A stretch of 64,000 nt of DNA, taken from assembly GCA_963740835.1 (NCBI GenBank), contig CAVUFH010000007.1, forward strand, positions 620,001 to 684,000, in the 5' to 3' direction. The DNA is from CAVUFH01 sp963740835. Its GTDB lineage: Bacteria; Actinomycetota; Acidimicrobiia; IMCC26256; PALSA-610. The translations under genes were made by a program, and so were the position numbers. The notes under the pieces are model-generated. The model worked only from the letters and a program-made list of their open reading frames with translations, did not search any database and was not told where the DNA came from. Below, in pieces: positions 50,394-61,899 of this stretch (the first letter of the stretch is position 1; the number at the start of each line of letters is the position of its first letter).

Positions 50394-51095
50394 GGCAGCT
50401 CCTCCTCCAGTGCCACGAGGTAATCGCGTGCGGCGAGACAAGTGCGACCCGCATCTTCGGCATCGGCGACCGCATGACGAAGATCCGGAAGAACTTGGCG
50501 ACGCCAGCTCATTGGCATGAAGGCATCCCTCACTTCGGGTCGCGCACTACCGCGCACGCACGCCGTCCGGAGTCAGGTACACGAATGCCGCGGCTTCGCT
50601 GAGATACGCGTCGTAGTAGAGCTCGAGCTGATCGCCGTGCTGTTGTGCCCACAGCTTGTTCTCGATGACGACGGTCCACGTCCGGCCTCGCACGACGATG
50701 TCGGTGAAGCCGTACCAGTCGAGCTCTGGGTGCGAACAGGCTTCTTCCGTCGCAACCTGCACGTGCGGGTCGGTCCAGTCGGTAGGCAGTTCACACCGGA
50801 CGAGAAAGCGAGCCAAGAAACGGCCGTCGAGTTCGTGCCGCCCGTTGGGGTCGAGCAGCCACGCGAGAACGGAGGAATGAACTTGCTCGCGGTGACGCTG
50901 GCCGATCACGCCGAGAAGGGACCGCGGTCCCGACCGCCACCGCCCGGAGACGACCAACTCCTCCTGACGAGCGGCCGCATCGTTGTACGCCGTGACCCAG
51001 CCGCTCGGGCGACGATCTACGGCTGCCGTGCTCCAAGAATCCGCGAAGTCGTCGAAGGCAATGGTCCAGGTCTCGATCCTCTCGTCCGCGGCCAC
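50390..51095 (-). CDS. PD-(D/E)XK superfamily nuclease-like protein (frameshifted)
   Basis: GTG 51095 opens VAADERIETWTIAFDDFADS. The core has REQVHSSVLAWLLDPNGRHE (N-terminal Glu helix), WYGFTDIVVRGRTWTVVIEN and KLWAQQHGDQLELYYDA. D-x(n)-IENK plus the following Gln fits a PD-(D/E)XK catalytic site of the PDDEXK_4 type. An extra G near 50545 truncates the frame; removing it yields SARPEVRDAFMPMSWRRQVL and a C-terminus LAARDYLVALEEELP ending in GTGA with the next gene. About 234 aa. A DNA-cleaving defence role is inferred. Confidence 0.65.
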
Positions 51096-51098
51096 TCC

Positions 51099-51183
51099 CT
51101 ACCCCCAGAAGATGCAGGTTGGGTCGCGGTCGATCTCGGCGAGCAACTCGTCGATGTTCGACGGTCGGCACGGACGCGGTCAT
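51099..51183 (-). CDS. Tiny coupled ORF (about 27 aa) between DUF3024 and nuclease genes
   Basis: An ATG at 51183 overlaps the DUF3024 stop (ATGA), and TAG lies at 51099-51101, three bases before the nuclease GTG. Read with one base removed near the middle, it gives MTASVPT followed by SNIDELLAEIDRDPTCIFWG. The second part is protein-like and amphipathic. Without the shift the frame runs differently, so support is the overlap plus composition only. Confidence 0.35.
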
Positions 51184-51449
51184 ACGAGATGGAATTTCAG
51201 GTTCCGGTCGCGCCAGTACAACGCCCACTCGCGTCGCGCCTTCGTGTACCGAAGCCGCGCGACCGGGAAGCGCGTCCACTCCGTGCCGAAGCCCTCTCGC
51301 CAAGGTGGTCTGCACTCGAGGATGGTGATCGATCGCGCGTCGACATCGAGGTCGTAGACGATCTTCCCGCGTGCCCGTTCGGGGAGTCGGTCGTTACTTT
51401 CGTCGACGTAGCGCCGCGCACGAGCGACATCGAGTTCAGGGAGAGCCAC
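51180..51449 (-). CDS. DUF3024 protein
   Basis: The 89-aa product MALPELDVARARRYVDESND contains VDARSITILECRPPWREGFG, TEWTRFPVARLRYTKARREW and ends ALYWRDRNLKFHLV. The ECRPPW and LYWRDRN blocks are those of the actinobacterial DUF3024 family. Function unknown. Its start lies 20 bp after the reconstructed Res stop. Its own stop overlaps the next small ORF. It seems part of the restriction operon. Confidence 0.8.
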   Translation of the reverse strand: MALPELDVARARRYVDESNDRLPERARGKIVYDLDVDARSITILECRPPWREGFGTEWTRFPVARLRYTKARREWALYWRDRNLKFHLV

Positions 51450-51469
51450 GACACGACCGGCCCAGAGCC

Positions 51470-53985
51470 CTAGCTGTAGTCACGCGCGGCGTCAGACTCG
51501 TACAAGCGCAGTAACCTTGCCGCCCTCGAACGCTCGCACGGCGTCGCGCACCTTCTGGTCTTGAAGGTCGAGAGTCCGTAGTCCGCGACTCGTCTTCGCG
51601 ATCGACTCGATGCGGAGGAACTCCGTCGCCGTACGTCTCCGCGTAGTCAGCAAGAGCGCGCAGCTTGAACTTCGCATCAGCGAGGTGATCGCCGTGCGGG
51701 TCGACGATCGACGCGACGAGGGTTCCATCGTCCCGGCGCGACACGACGAGGAAGTCAACTTGGAGCGACTTCCAGGTGCCGCTCTCGTCCTGGTAGGCGA
51801 TGCGAAGCGCCGAGCGAGCCGCGCGTGAAGGGTTGCGGTACCAGGCGACGGTCGATTTCCGCCCGAGCTCGGTTTCGACGACGGTCGTCTCCCAGTCGTT
51901 GAGGTTGGCGGGGAACTGGCCGTCGGTGTCGGCGTAGAGATGGTGCTCGAAGGTCGGGTAAACGTTGCCGTCGGTGTCTTCGGCCGGTGCGACTTCGTTG
52001 GCCGGCAGCTCGATGCCGACGCGTTCGAGTCGCGAGGTCTGTTCCTGCACCTTCATGTACGCGTCGCGAGCGGCGCCGGTCGTGTTCTTGATGTCGACCG
52101 CGAACTTGGTCAGCTGCTCCTGCACCCACGAGGACGCGGTCTCGTCGAGCTCTGCGAGTACCTCCTTGATCATGAGGAGCGCGGCGACCGCGACGCGAAC
52201 GTCGCGCGGATCGTCGTCCGGGTCGTTTCGCCGACGGTATGCGAGGTAGTCGGTGCCGACGCCCTCGCGCACGGAGCGGATGACTCGGCGCGTGTCGCGA
52301 TCGAGGTCCTGCGCGTGCGTCGCGATCGACCGCGTGGCCGCGCCGAGCTCCTGACCGGTATGCGTGAGCGTCGTCCGGCTGATCTCTGCCGACTCGATGT
52401 TCTCGACGTTCTCGGCGACCTGATCCGCGTACTGCGCGGCGAGCCCGTCGAGCTTGCTGTTGAGGAGCTTCGTGACGAGCGCGCCGGCTTCGGCCATGAG
52501 CGCGCCACCCGGCACCTCGTCGTCAGTGAGCAGCTTGGCGAGCATCTTCGCCCGCCGCAGCGGGCTAGCGAGCGCGTCCGGGGTGGGCACACTCGGGAGT
52601 AACTCGATCAGTTCGAACATGTCAGCCTGGAGCTTCTCGTTACGCGGGAACGCTCGGCTCCGGACGACGACCTCAGGCGGCACACCTTCGCCGGGACGCT
52701 CGAGCTCGTCCTTGATCTTGACGAGGGACTTGCGGTTGAACAGGGGCAGGTAGCAGGCGACGGAGTTCAGGACGTCGTCCGTGGGAACGCGTCGCGCGAG
52801 CGGCTGACGGACCATGCGGCCGATGACTTGGGCGATGTGGGTCGAGTCCGATGCCGGCCGCTCGCTGTAGAGCACCTCGGCGCGCGGGCAGTCCCAGCCG
52901 GTGGAGATCGCCTCCTTCGCGAGCACGACGCGCACGTCGGTGTCGTCCTGGATCGACTCCGGATTCACCCATCGGACGCGTCGGTCGCCGATGTCGAGGT
53001 CCTTGTGCTCGCCGAACACGTTGACCACCGCGTCCGGGCCGAGGTCGGGCCACTGCGAGTCGAGGACCGCGACCAGTTCGCCGAGCTTCGCCTCCGAGGA
53101 CTTGTCGGGCACCTGGACGACGAGGATCGGAAGCACCGCGGGCTCGTGCTCGGCATCGGCGTACGCCGACCATCGCTTCTCGTAGTCGAGGGCGCTCTCG
53201 ATGGCCTCGCGCAGCAGCGTCGAACCGAACGTTCCCTTCTCCGCGGGCTCGTCGAGCACGATCTGGTCCTTCACGAGCCCGGATGCCCGCACCTTGGCCA
53301 AGTCGACCGTGACGGCCGGGAGCACGTTGCGGTCGCTGATGCCGGCCATCGTGGCGTTGAAGCGCTCGATCGTCGCCGAGATGCCCCACACGACCGGCAC
53401 CGGCGGGTTGCTCCCCGGCTGGCCGTTGATGATCCGCTGCACGATCGTCGAGCGGTCGCGCTCGACCTTCATGCCCTTGTGGGCTTCGTCGAGGACAAGG
53501 TAGAGGTCGACGTCGCCACCGTTGACCGTGTTGGCGATGACCTCCCACATCGAGATCTCCCGGAGGTTGTTGCCACCCTGGGCGAGCCCGCTCTTCTTCG
53601 AGAGCTTCTGGACGTTGAGGAAGTAGACACGCCCGGCGCGCAGGTCCCGGTCGAGGAAGTCGTTGTCCAGGACGATGAGCTGGTTCGGGTGCAGCAGGTC
53701 CGAGCCTCGATCATCCGCTTACGCGTCTGGCGGTTGAGCGCCGGGTCGTCGGTGACCCACAGGAATGCAGCCCGCGGATCGGGCTCGACGCCGAGGTCGG
53801 CAGAGCCGTGCACCATCGCCTCGATCACCGCCGTGGCGATGACAGTCTTACCCGACGCCGTAACCGCAGACAGGGCGAACGACGACCGCGTCGCCGTGCT
53901 GCGTCCACAGGTCGCGCGCGGCGTCGAGTCGCTTGAGGATCGAGACCGCGGCCTCGCGCTGGTAGTCGAAGAGGTCGTACCTCAC
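51470..53985 (-). CDS. Type III restriction enzyme Res subunit (several frameshifts)
   Basis: Reconstructed as about 838 aa. The GTG at 53985 overlaps the mod stop and gives VRYDLFDYQREAAVSILKRL. Helicase motifs appear in different frames: SFALSAVTASGKTVIATAVI (Walker A), LYLVLDEAHKGMKVERDRST (DEAH box), VWGISATIERF (motif III), VLAKEAISTGWDCPRAEVLY and HIAQVIGRMVRQPLARRVPT (motif VI). Frame breaks lie near 53870, 53703, 51637 and 51518. The last restores TALYESDAARDYS before TAG. The C-terminal part carries VDFLVVSRRDDGTLVASIVD, possibly the endonuclease domain. Product: ATP-dependent translocase/nuclease acting with Mod. Confidence 0.82.
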
Positions 53986-56121
53986 TCCGCGTCCGCCTCC
54001 GTCGGCACCGTGCGTCGCGTGTTCAACGTGAAGGTCGAGAGGTAGTTCTCGTACAGCCGCACCGCGTCGACACCCGCCGGCAGCTCGGCAGCGATCGCGG
54101 CGAAGATCGACGGCGAGTCGGTCACGATGAACACCGTCGTTCACGTCGTCGTGGAGGTCGGAGACGAACTTGCGCCACCGGTCCGGGTTGAACAGCACGC
54201 CGTAGGTCTCCATCACGGCGTAGTAGGCGCGCGTCGTGCTCGATCATCTCGCCACGCCCGCCCGCGCGAAGCCACAGCAGCGGCGCGATGCCTTCGAACG
54301 CCGCGGCGATCTCGACATCTTCCGGATCGAGGTACGTGAGCTCGAAGAACTCGACGTTCTCGTCGAAGCCCTTCCGACATCGGGAACTCGTCGACGAACC
54401 GGTAGTCGCCCTTCGACCGGCTCGCCGTCCGGAGTCGACACCTGTGATTGCCGCCGTGATCCGAGGCCGCGTGATGTGCTCGAAGATGCCCAGCGCCTCC
54501 CACTCCGGGTCGCCAGGACGATAGCCCGTCTGCCTTGAGCGCTTCGGCTTCGGCCTCGGACACCTCGTTGTTCGTGACGAGGATGCGACTGCCGGCGTCC
54601 ACCGTCCTGACGGTTGAGCCGAGCAACGGCGTGGCGGTCGTACCGGAGCCACCGAAGAAGTCGAGAATCGACCGCGTCGGGCTTGTCACCGACGACGATA
54701 CCGGAGAGCGTCCTCGACGGCGTAGAGGGACTTCGGGGAATGGAAGCGTCGGCCGGGGATGAACGACTTGAAGCAGGCTTCGTTCCGTAGCGCTCGGCGT
54801 TGTGCGAAGCTCGAAGTCCCACTGTCGTCAGAGCGGCATCCGGCGCTTGCTCTCCGGCGTACCGCACGATCACGCTGCCGTCGGCGTTCGCGTCCCGACC
54901 GACGACCGCTCGCCCTGCTTCGATGTCAGCGATACGGCCGTGCGGAGATAGGAGATCTCGTACTGCCTGCGGACTTCTTCGGCTGGTGCCGTCCGACACG
55001 GACGTACCCGCTTCGACGAGCGTCGCTCGAACTCCTTCACCTGTCGAGCCCCCAGTTCATCTCGGTGCCGTCCTCACGGACAGGGAAGACAGACGGCGCA
55101 CCCCGTCTCGTCTGGGGCGGTCTGCTCGGTCGGCGACTCGTGCGGCAGCGGCTCGCCGATCGCCGACGATTCGCTTCGACTCGATCGATCGACGTAGATC
55201 GGATAGAACTGCCGCGGCCGACCCGTGCGCGTCGCGCGGACGTGATGTCGCTGCCGACGGAACGTGCTGCCAGCTCGACCGCTGCACCCTCGGAAGTCGC
55301 TCGTCGGCTGCATCGGCTGGATCACGAGCATCGCCGAACTGACACGAAGAAGATGTACTCGTTCGTCCGCGAGAACTCGTTCTGTCGCGCCTGTTCCCGC
55401 GCGGATTGATGACCGATGCTCACCATCTGAGTCGCGACACCCGGGAAGACCTGCTCGAGCAGCAGCCCAAGTCGAAGGTATTCCTTCTCGTCGATCGTGA
55501 CGATGAGCGCCGAGTCGTCCGGATTGAGCAAGCTGCCTTCGCGAGCTCGTAGCCGCCGCTCCATGAAGGCAAGCCACTTGGAGTGGCGATACGCGTCGTC
55601 CTTGTCGACGTAGTCGTTGCCATACTTCCAGTCGCGGGCGCCGGTGTTGTACGGCGGGTCGATGTAGATGCAGTCGACCTTGCCGGCGTGCGTGAACTGG
55701 AGCGCTTCGAGGACGTGGTGGTTCTCACCCTTGATGACGACGTGGGCGGGCTTGTCGCCGCCGCGCCTTGAGGGAACCGAGCCGGCGCAGGCCGGGATAG
55801 ATCGGCTCACCGAAGTCGGCGATCACGACCAGGTCTTCCACGGCGAGCGTCTCGGTCTCGCCATCGGCCGAGCGAACGGTCGCCTTCTTCCTTGCGACCT
55901 TGACGACCTCGAGCGGCTCGTCATCGTCGTCGATCCCGGAGGACGACCCGCGTGCCTCGCCGAATCGTGTGCTCGGGGAGCTGAACGCGCTCGGGAAGGT
56001 GCTCCTCGAACACTAGGCCGAATCGACGCTTTGACCGGAGTAGCTCGACCTGCCGTTTCAGGTCCACACGCAGCGCGGGATCCTCAACCTTGTCGAGAAG
56101 AACGTCGAGTTCGCTCGCCAT
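53982..56121 (-). CDS. Type III DNA methyltransferase Mod subunit (many frameshifts)
   Basis: Reconstructed as about 712 aa from ATG 56121: MASELDVLLDKVEDPALRVD, then KVARKKATVRSADGETETLA, KPAHVVIKGENHHVLEALQF and catalytic motif IV VDCIYIDPPYNTGARDWKYG. Later come QFYPIYVDRSSRSESSAIGE, the SAM motif ILDFFGGSGTTATPLLGS, GIFEHITRPRITAAITG and a C-terminus VRLYENYLSTFTLNTRRTVP. DPPY before FGGSG marks a beta-class N6-adenine methyltransferase. At least eight frame changes are needed, mostly between 54200 and 55950. Either the consensus is poor here or the gene is dying. The 209 bp upstream (56122-56330) show no gene. Confidence 0.8.
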
Positions 56122-56330
56122 CTCGGTCCCATGTAGCCCGCGCCCCGCCTGGGCGTCACTCCGTCGGTCGTCACCAGCGTCGCAGGTCTGAGCCGCGTAG
56201 GCATGCGCCACCTTGGCTCTCATCTTGACGACGATGGAGCGGCCGCATCGCCGCAGTTCGACGCTGGCGGTCCACGTCGTCGTCGGAGTGGTCGACGATT
56301 TCGACCCCTGCCTCCCGCCTCGCTCCTATC

Positions 56331-59326
56331 TCAGAGCTCGATGCCGAGGTCGTGTTCGACACCACGGTCGAGTCCTCGCGCCGCGACGCGACTGTGGCGA
56401 CCCGCGGCGTCGATGCGCCGGTCGAGCGTCGCCAGTTGGTCGAGATCGTCCCGGTTCTCATGTTCCCACGTGGCGCGGGCGATGACCTCGGGCGCGAGGG
56501 CGTCGAGCTCGCGGTCGAGTTGGCCCAGCTTCTCCTCGTGGCCGGCGATCTCGCCTTTGAACCGCGCGATGCGGTCCTCGATCTCGCGCCGCTGCGCTCG
56601 GTGCATGCGTCGGCCGATCGGACCGAGCTCGTCGAGCTTCTTCTGCCACGACGTCAAGCCGCCAGTGAGTCTCGCTGAGGTAGCGCTCTTCTCGTTGCGC
56701 GGCGGACGTTCAACTCGCGGAACTCTCGGCTGCGGTCTGGTGGTCCCTTGCCGATTCGTTGGCGTAGGGCGTCGCGTTCGTGGCCTATCGAATCGCGCGG
56801 CGTCGAGCTGGGCTCGACTTGGTCGAGCGCGAAGCGCTGGGCTGCGGAACGGCCCACGACAGCGCGCAGGACATCGAGCGCGTCGACCTCGACCTCGGCC
56901 GCGTGGCGCTCTTCGACGCGGTGATCGTTCTCGGCGATGAAGACGTCGTTGCCACGACGCCCGCGAGACATGGCGGTGTAGGCGTGCTCCCGAGCAGTGG
57001 TCTCGTCGAGCAGCACGAGGCAGCGATCGACGGTCGCGCCTTGGGCCTTGTGGATCGTCGTCGCGTACCCGTGGGTGAGGTGCCCGGCCTCGACGTAGTC
57101 GAAGGGAACGACGAGCTGTTCTCCGTCGTCGCAGTGGACCGTGAGCGTCCGTCGTGCCACGTCGATCTGCTCGATCGCGCCACGCGTGCCGTTGAGCAGT
57201 CCGATTCGGTAGTCGTTGCGCAACGCGAGAACGTCGTCGCCCTCGGTGAAGCCTCGGCCGGCGAGAACGTACTCGGTCCTCGTCGAGATACCCCTCGTCT
57301 CGGAGGATGGTTCGCGCACGCCGGTTGAGATCGTCGACGTCGGCAAGGCGCGGTGCGACCATGAGGACGTCTTCGCCTTCGACCCAGGCGTCCATCCATT
57401 CCTCGACCAACTGTTCTCGCACTTCGCTCTCGCTCGACGCGACGTGAACACGGTCATGGGCGAGGTAGGAGTCGATCGCTTGATCGGAGTCGCCGTGTCG
57501 GAGCTCGGCGAGCGCGTCGCGCTCCCATCGTCTCGACTTGGCGTCGGTTGTCGGCCAGGACGCTCGCACCAAGCGTGCGCGGAGTCCGTGGAACGCGCCG
57601 CCGGCATCGATCTCGGGGAGCTGGCACGGGTCGCCGACCAGGACGACCTTCGCTCGTGCGATCGCTGCATGTTCGACGAGCCGGGCGAGCTTGCGTGTGC
57701 CAACCATCGCGGCTTCATCGACGACGAGCACCGTGGAGGCGTCGAGGCAGTCGCTGTCGGAACCTTCGATCTGGCCGAGCAGGCGGTCGATGGTCCACGA
57801 GGGGATGCCGGCGTCGTTCTGTAGCTGCTTGGCGGCGCGGGCCGCGAGCGAGCAGCCGATCACTCGAAAGCCCGACGCCTCCCACGCGTCGCGCGCGGCG
57901 GCGAGCGCGAAGGTCTTTCCTGCGCCGGCCACGCCTTCGACGATCTCGATCCCGTCCCCGGACGCGCAGATCGCCCGCACCATCTGTTGCTGCTCGTTGG
58001 TCAGCGTCGGGCGCGATGCGAGCGCCGCGTCAACGGCCGCGCTCGCCGCGACGCCAGTCGAGGTACGCCTGACGGCACAGCGCGGTATCGACCAGCCACG
58101 TCTCGAGCTCGAGCATCTCGGGTGTGGTCCACCGGACTTCGTCGGTCCGAGCCGGGACGACCGACCCGTCGTGGAGGCGAATGGCCGCCGCGGCGCGGTC
58201 GGCGCGCACAGCCATGACACGGTCGGAGCCGAGGAAACCGTCGACCAGATCGAGGACCTGATCGACGCGCCCGCCGCCGGGCAGCGCGTTGCACACCGCC
58301 TTGATGACGTCGCGCTCGCCGAACGTGCTCCGTCGAGCGGTGAGTCCCTCGGCGCTGGCGAGCCATCGGTAGAGGTTCTCCGCCTCTGGGCTTCCCGGCA
58401 CCGGCGGATCAATCCCGGCGTCCGTTCGAGCACCGCGGCGAGGGCTCGGCGTCGAGGCCGCAGGCCTCGGCCCGCGCTCGCCAGCCGGGCAGCAGACCCT
58501 CGACCGCGACGCTGGCGTCCTTGGCCCGGCGGGTGGCGTAGGTGGCGAACTGCGCGGCCCGGGCGCTGTGCTGTCCGTGCTCCTCGAGGTGCGCCTCGAT
58601 CTCGCGGCGGCGGGTGGAGAACTCCCGGATCGCGGTGCGCGGGATGCCGGCGACGTCGGCGATGCCGTTGCGCACCGGTCCCCACTCGACACCGAGCCGG
58701 CGTGTGAGCTCCCAGCGCAGCTGGGCCTCGTAGAGATGACCGACCGGCGACAACCACGAGTACAGCGGCCGGGCGTCGAGCGCGGTCCAGCGATCATCAC
58801 TCGGCGCGTGGGCGAGGTTGGCGATGACGACGTGGGTGTGCAGGTGCGGGTCGGCCGCCCGCGATGTGCGGTGCCGGAATGCTGCCGCCACGAACCCGTC
58901 GGCATCGAGCACCTCACGGCCGCCCTTGCCGCGCCGCACCCGGCACGCGGCGCGTTCCAGCACCTCCAACGACGCGGCGACCGCCGCGTCGGCCGCGTTG
59001 CGGACCTCGTTCGAGACCTCCGGCTCGCCGAGCGCGAACAGCAACGACACGGACTTCGGCGCGCAGAACGTCACATCGAACCCGGCGACCGTCGGCACGG
59101 ACCGTGCTGCCGTCAACCGATAGTCGCCGTCGGGATGGACGTGCTCGAGCACGCGACCCAGCGTGTCGGCGTCGACCTCGCCGTCGAGCCCGAGCCGACC
59201 AGCGGCGCTGCCGACCCACTGCCCGGGCGCCTCCTTCGCGCCCGTGTAGTACTCCTCTGCGCCCCGCGCGACGGTGTCGAGGTAGTACTGCTGCTGTCCG
59301 GGCGCGAGCTTCCCGAGGCTCAGCAT
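56331..59326 (-). CDS. MobF-family relaxase/helicase (TraA/TrwC-like, several frameshifts)
   Basis: About 998 aa reconstructed from ATG 59326: MLSLGKLAPGQQQYYLDTVA with the tyrosine pair, then AGFDVTFCAPKSVSLLFALG and the histidine triad region ADPHLHTHVVIANLAHAPS. These nick and bind the transfer origin. The RecD-like helicase has RPTLTNEQQQMVRAICASGD, VEGVAGAGKTFALAAARDAW, ASTVLVVDEAAMVGTRKLAR and HGYATTIHKAQGATVDRCLV. Frames change near 58440, 58410, 58040, 57300 and 56680. The C-terminus is coiled-coil (RMHRAQRREIEDRIARFKGE). It provides conjugative mobilisation of the element. Confidence 0.82.
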
Positions 59327-59413
59327 GGGCCGACCACCCGACACAACTCGGCGACGGACGAGCCCGGCACGCACCGGCAGGTGCAAGTGCGTCGGAGGTA
59401 TGGGGGTTCGTTG

Positions 59414-59780
59414 TCAGGAGGAGGGCGAGAGTTGGTCATGGGAGCGCGAGAGGAAGCTGGGGTTGTGGCGCGGGAGAGTCGGAGTCGGATGACGAAGAGG
59501 ATGCGGAGCGAGTGCGGCGAGGTCGGTGTTGTCGAGGGCGCCGGTCGATTGACGTTGAGGTGATTCGCCGTTCGTCCGCGTAGCCGTGAGCGGACCGCCG
59601 ACCCACGCTTCGAGCCGCGCCCGCGGCACACGCAGCAGCCGCCCGATGCGGACGACCGGGAGGCCTTCGGCACCGTCAGTCGCCATCGAACCGCGCCGCC
59701 TGCTGGTAGGCGAGCGTGCGGCCGATGCGGACGATCTCGGCGGCCTCCTCGACGGTGAAGAAGTCCGGCTGTCGCTCCAT
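59414..59780 (-). CDS. AlpA/excisionase-like DNA-binding protein (frameshifted)
   Basis: ATG 59780 gives MERQPDFFTVEEAAEIVRIG and RTLAYQQA, the MerR-like HTH opening of helix-turn-helix excisionases. After a frame change near 59690 it continues ATDGAEGLPVVRIGRLLRVP and RARLEAWVGGPLT, completing the winged HTH. A low-complexity tail ends SRSHDQLSPSS. About 121 aa. It lies between the relaxase and the TGCACA repeat cluster, upstream of the integrase, so it likely acts as recombination directionality factor or element regulator. Confidence 0.68.
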
Positions 59781-59894
59781 CCGATGAGCCCTTCGTCAGT
59801 CGTGCGTCGCGCACGACGCCTCCTGTCTGGGATAGGTGCGCGCTCGCCGCGCAACGCGACGGGCGCGAGCCACGGAGATGAAACACCGGGGCAC

Positions 59895-60069
59895 TGCACA
59901 GAATCCTGCACAGCGCCCGATCGCTCATTCTGTGCAGCGAGTTGTGCAGAGACAGCCGGCGCCGATGCACGAGCGTGCGTCGCAGTTGTGCAGTAGCGAC
60001 GACCGGACGGGACGGCACCAAACGGCACGGGTCGTCCACTGCACAGGCGCATGTACAGGTCTGTGTGCA
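59895..60069. repeat. Cluster of TGCACA/TGTGCA repeats between excisionase and integrase genes
   Basis: The hexamer TGCACA or its complement occurs seven times in 175 bp: plus orientation at 59895, 59907 and 60040, and complement at 59931, 59943, 59987 and 60064, most extended to TGCACAG. A degenerate copy TGTACAG lies at 60052. The gene-free stretch 59781-60243 holds this cluster and a -10-like TATACA at 60093. Likely uses are integrase arm-type sites, excisionase or ParB-like sites, or iterons. Confidence 0.65.
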
Positions 60070-60243
60070 GACGCGCGCCAAGACCTGACGCGTATACAAC
60101 CCGGTGATCGTCACCCGCGCGGCCGAGAACGCGCTCGCGATCGTCGCACCCGCGTGCTTCGATGTGCGTGGTAGCCGGCACCTGACGCCGGGCACCGCTC
60201 TACGCGCCGGCGTCGCCGGCACGCGCGATCGCCGGAGGTCTGG

Positions 60244-61415
60244 ATGCGTGGCCACATCGCCAAGAAGGGCAACCGGTACTACGCCGTCGTCTACGAAGGC
60301 GTCGATCCGTCGACCCAGAAGCAACGCCACCGGTGGTTCGCGGCCGGCCGGACACGCAAGGAGGCCGAGCGAGTTCTCGCCGACCTGATCAAGCGCCAGC
60401 ACGACGGCGACTACCGAGCGCCCGAGCGAATCACCGTCGGCGACGTACCTCGTCGAGCGCTGGCTACCCGACGAAGCGAGCGCAGCTGCGAGCCAGCACG
60501 TTCGACTCGTACGAGCGCAACATTCGGAACCACGTCATCCCGCGGATCGGCTCCATCCAGCTGCAGCGACTGACGGCCGAGGACCTCGACGGCTTCTACG
60601 CCGACTTGCTCACGGACGGCAGGCGCAACGGTCCGGGTGGCGGCCTCAGCGCGAAGTCGGTGCGCTACATCCACGGCATCATCCGCAAGGCGCTCGCCGA
60701 CGCGCTGCGCAAGGGCACCGTCACCCGCAACGTCGCCGATCTCGCCGACCCTCCGAAGCCGTCCGCCGGCCGGAAGCGGCTGATGCACGCGTGGATCGCC
60801 GCGCAGCTGCGCCAGTTCCTCGACGAGATCGCATCCCACCGGCTCTACGCCGGCGTTCTTCCTCGCGGCCAACACCGGGATGCGCCGAGGTGAGGTGCTC
60901 GGCCTGCGGTGGAAGGACGTCGATCTCGATCGCGGCCGGCTCTCGGTCCAGCAGGCGCTCGTCAACATCGCGTACGAGCTCGAGCTCGCCGACGTGAAGA
61001 CGCAGACGAGTCGGCGCACGATCGACCTCGACGAGCGCACAGTCGCCGTCCTGCGGGCGTGGCGGAAGCTGCAGCTCGAAGAACAGCTCCTCGTCGGTCG
61101 GCGAGACGACGACGCCGCGCTCGTGTTCGCGCAGGCCGACGGATCACCGGTCCATCCCGACTACTTCAGCCAGGTGTTCGAACGCCACGTCGCGAAGTCC
61201 GAGCTGCCGCGCATCCGACTGCACGACCTGCGCCACACGCACGCGACGATCCTCTTCAGGCCGGCGTGCCGGTGAAGGTCGTGAGCGAACGACTCGGCCA
61301 CTCGAGCCCCGCGTTCACGATGAGCGTCTACCAGCACGTGCTTCCCGGCATGCAGGCCGATGCTGCGGCTGCATTCTCCGATGCGCTGTTTGGATCCGAG
61401 CCGTCTATGACTTGA
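60244..61415 (+). CDS. Tyrosine recombinase/phage-type integrase (several frameshifts)
   Basis: ATG 60244 follows GGAGG. N-terminal MRGHIAKKGNRYYAVVYEGV is an arm-binding domain. After frame changes near 60446 and 60471 come RAQLRASTFDSYERNIRNHV and the SAM-like core domain. A further one near 60856 leads to AANTGMRRGEVLGLRWKDVD with catalytic Arg. RIRLHDLRHTHATIL supplies His-x-x-Arg, and after a change near 61260 come VVSERLGHSSPAFTMSVYQH with the final His and the nucleophile Tyr. All catalytic residues survive. About 390 aa. It presumably integrates at tRNA-Met. Confidence 0.83.
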
Positions 61416-61899
61416 GAGCAAGGTGGAGCAGGCCGGCCGCCGCTGCGAACATCAACCCGATGCCTGTCATCGACTCGCCCCACCGCGTGAGGCGGTACTT
61501 CGCCTTGACGATCCTGGAAAGGCGATGGAGTTGTTGGAGGTGTCGGTCCTCACAGTCCACAGCTTCCTTCGCAACTGCCTCTCGAAGGTCCGGGACCGTC
61601 TCGTACGCGGCAATGTCCATGAAGTAGCGGGCGCGCCCAAACTCCGCGCGACCCAAGCGCGGGAAAACTGCCGCGGCGAGGCACGCGACACCGACGGTCA
61701 CCAAGACCGCCGCGACCGTGCCGACAACTTGGACCGCTCCGCGGACGTCCGTGGGATCGATGTCGCCGCCGACCATCCCCGCGATCAGCGCCCCGGTGGC
61801 GATACCAGCACCTGCGAACAGAATGCTCGCCTTCGCGTCTGCCCGGTCGATCTCGTGCCGAGTCTCGTCAAGAAGGCGCTCGGCGAACTCGTCGCTCAT
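61405..61899 (-). CDS. Pycsar-type membrane effector (PycTM/DUF5706-like)
   Basis: The 164-aa protein opens with MSDEFAERLLDETRHEIDRA, then DAKASILFAGAGIATGALIA as first membrane helix, VQVVGTVAAVLVTVGVACLA as second and GESMTGIGLMFAAAAGLLHL as third. The ETRHEIDRADAKAS helix leading into the membrane is the hallmark I recall for Pycsar effector transmembrane proteins, which disrupt the membrane on binding cCMP or cUMP. The ATG overlaps the cyclase stop (ATGA), so the pair is an operon. It converges with the integrase with an 11-bp overlap. Confidence 0.75.
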   Translation of the reverse strand: MSDEFAERLLDETRHEIDRADAKASILFAGAGIATGALIAGMVGGDIDPTDVRGAVQVVGTVAAVLVTVGVACLAAAVFPRLGRAEFGRARYFMDIAAYETVPDLREAVAKEAVDCEDRHLQQLHRLSRIVKAKYRLTRWGESMTGIGLMFAAAAGLLHLALKS

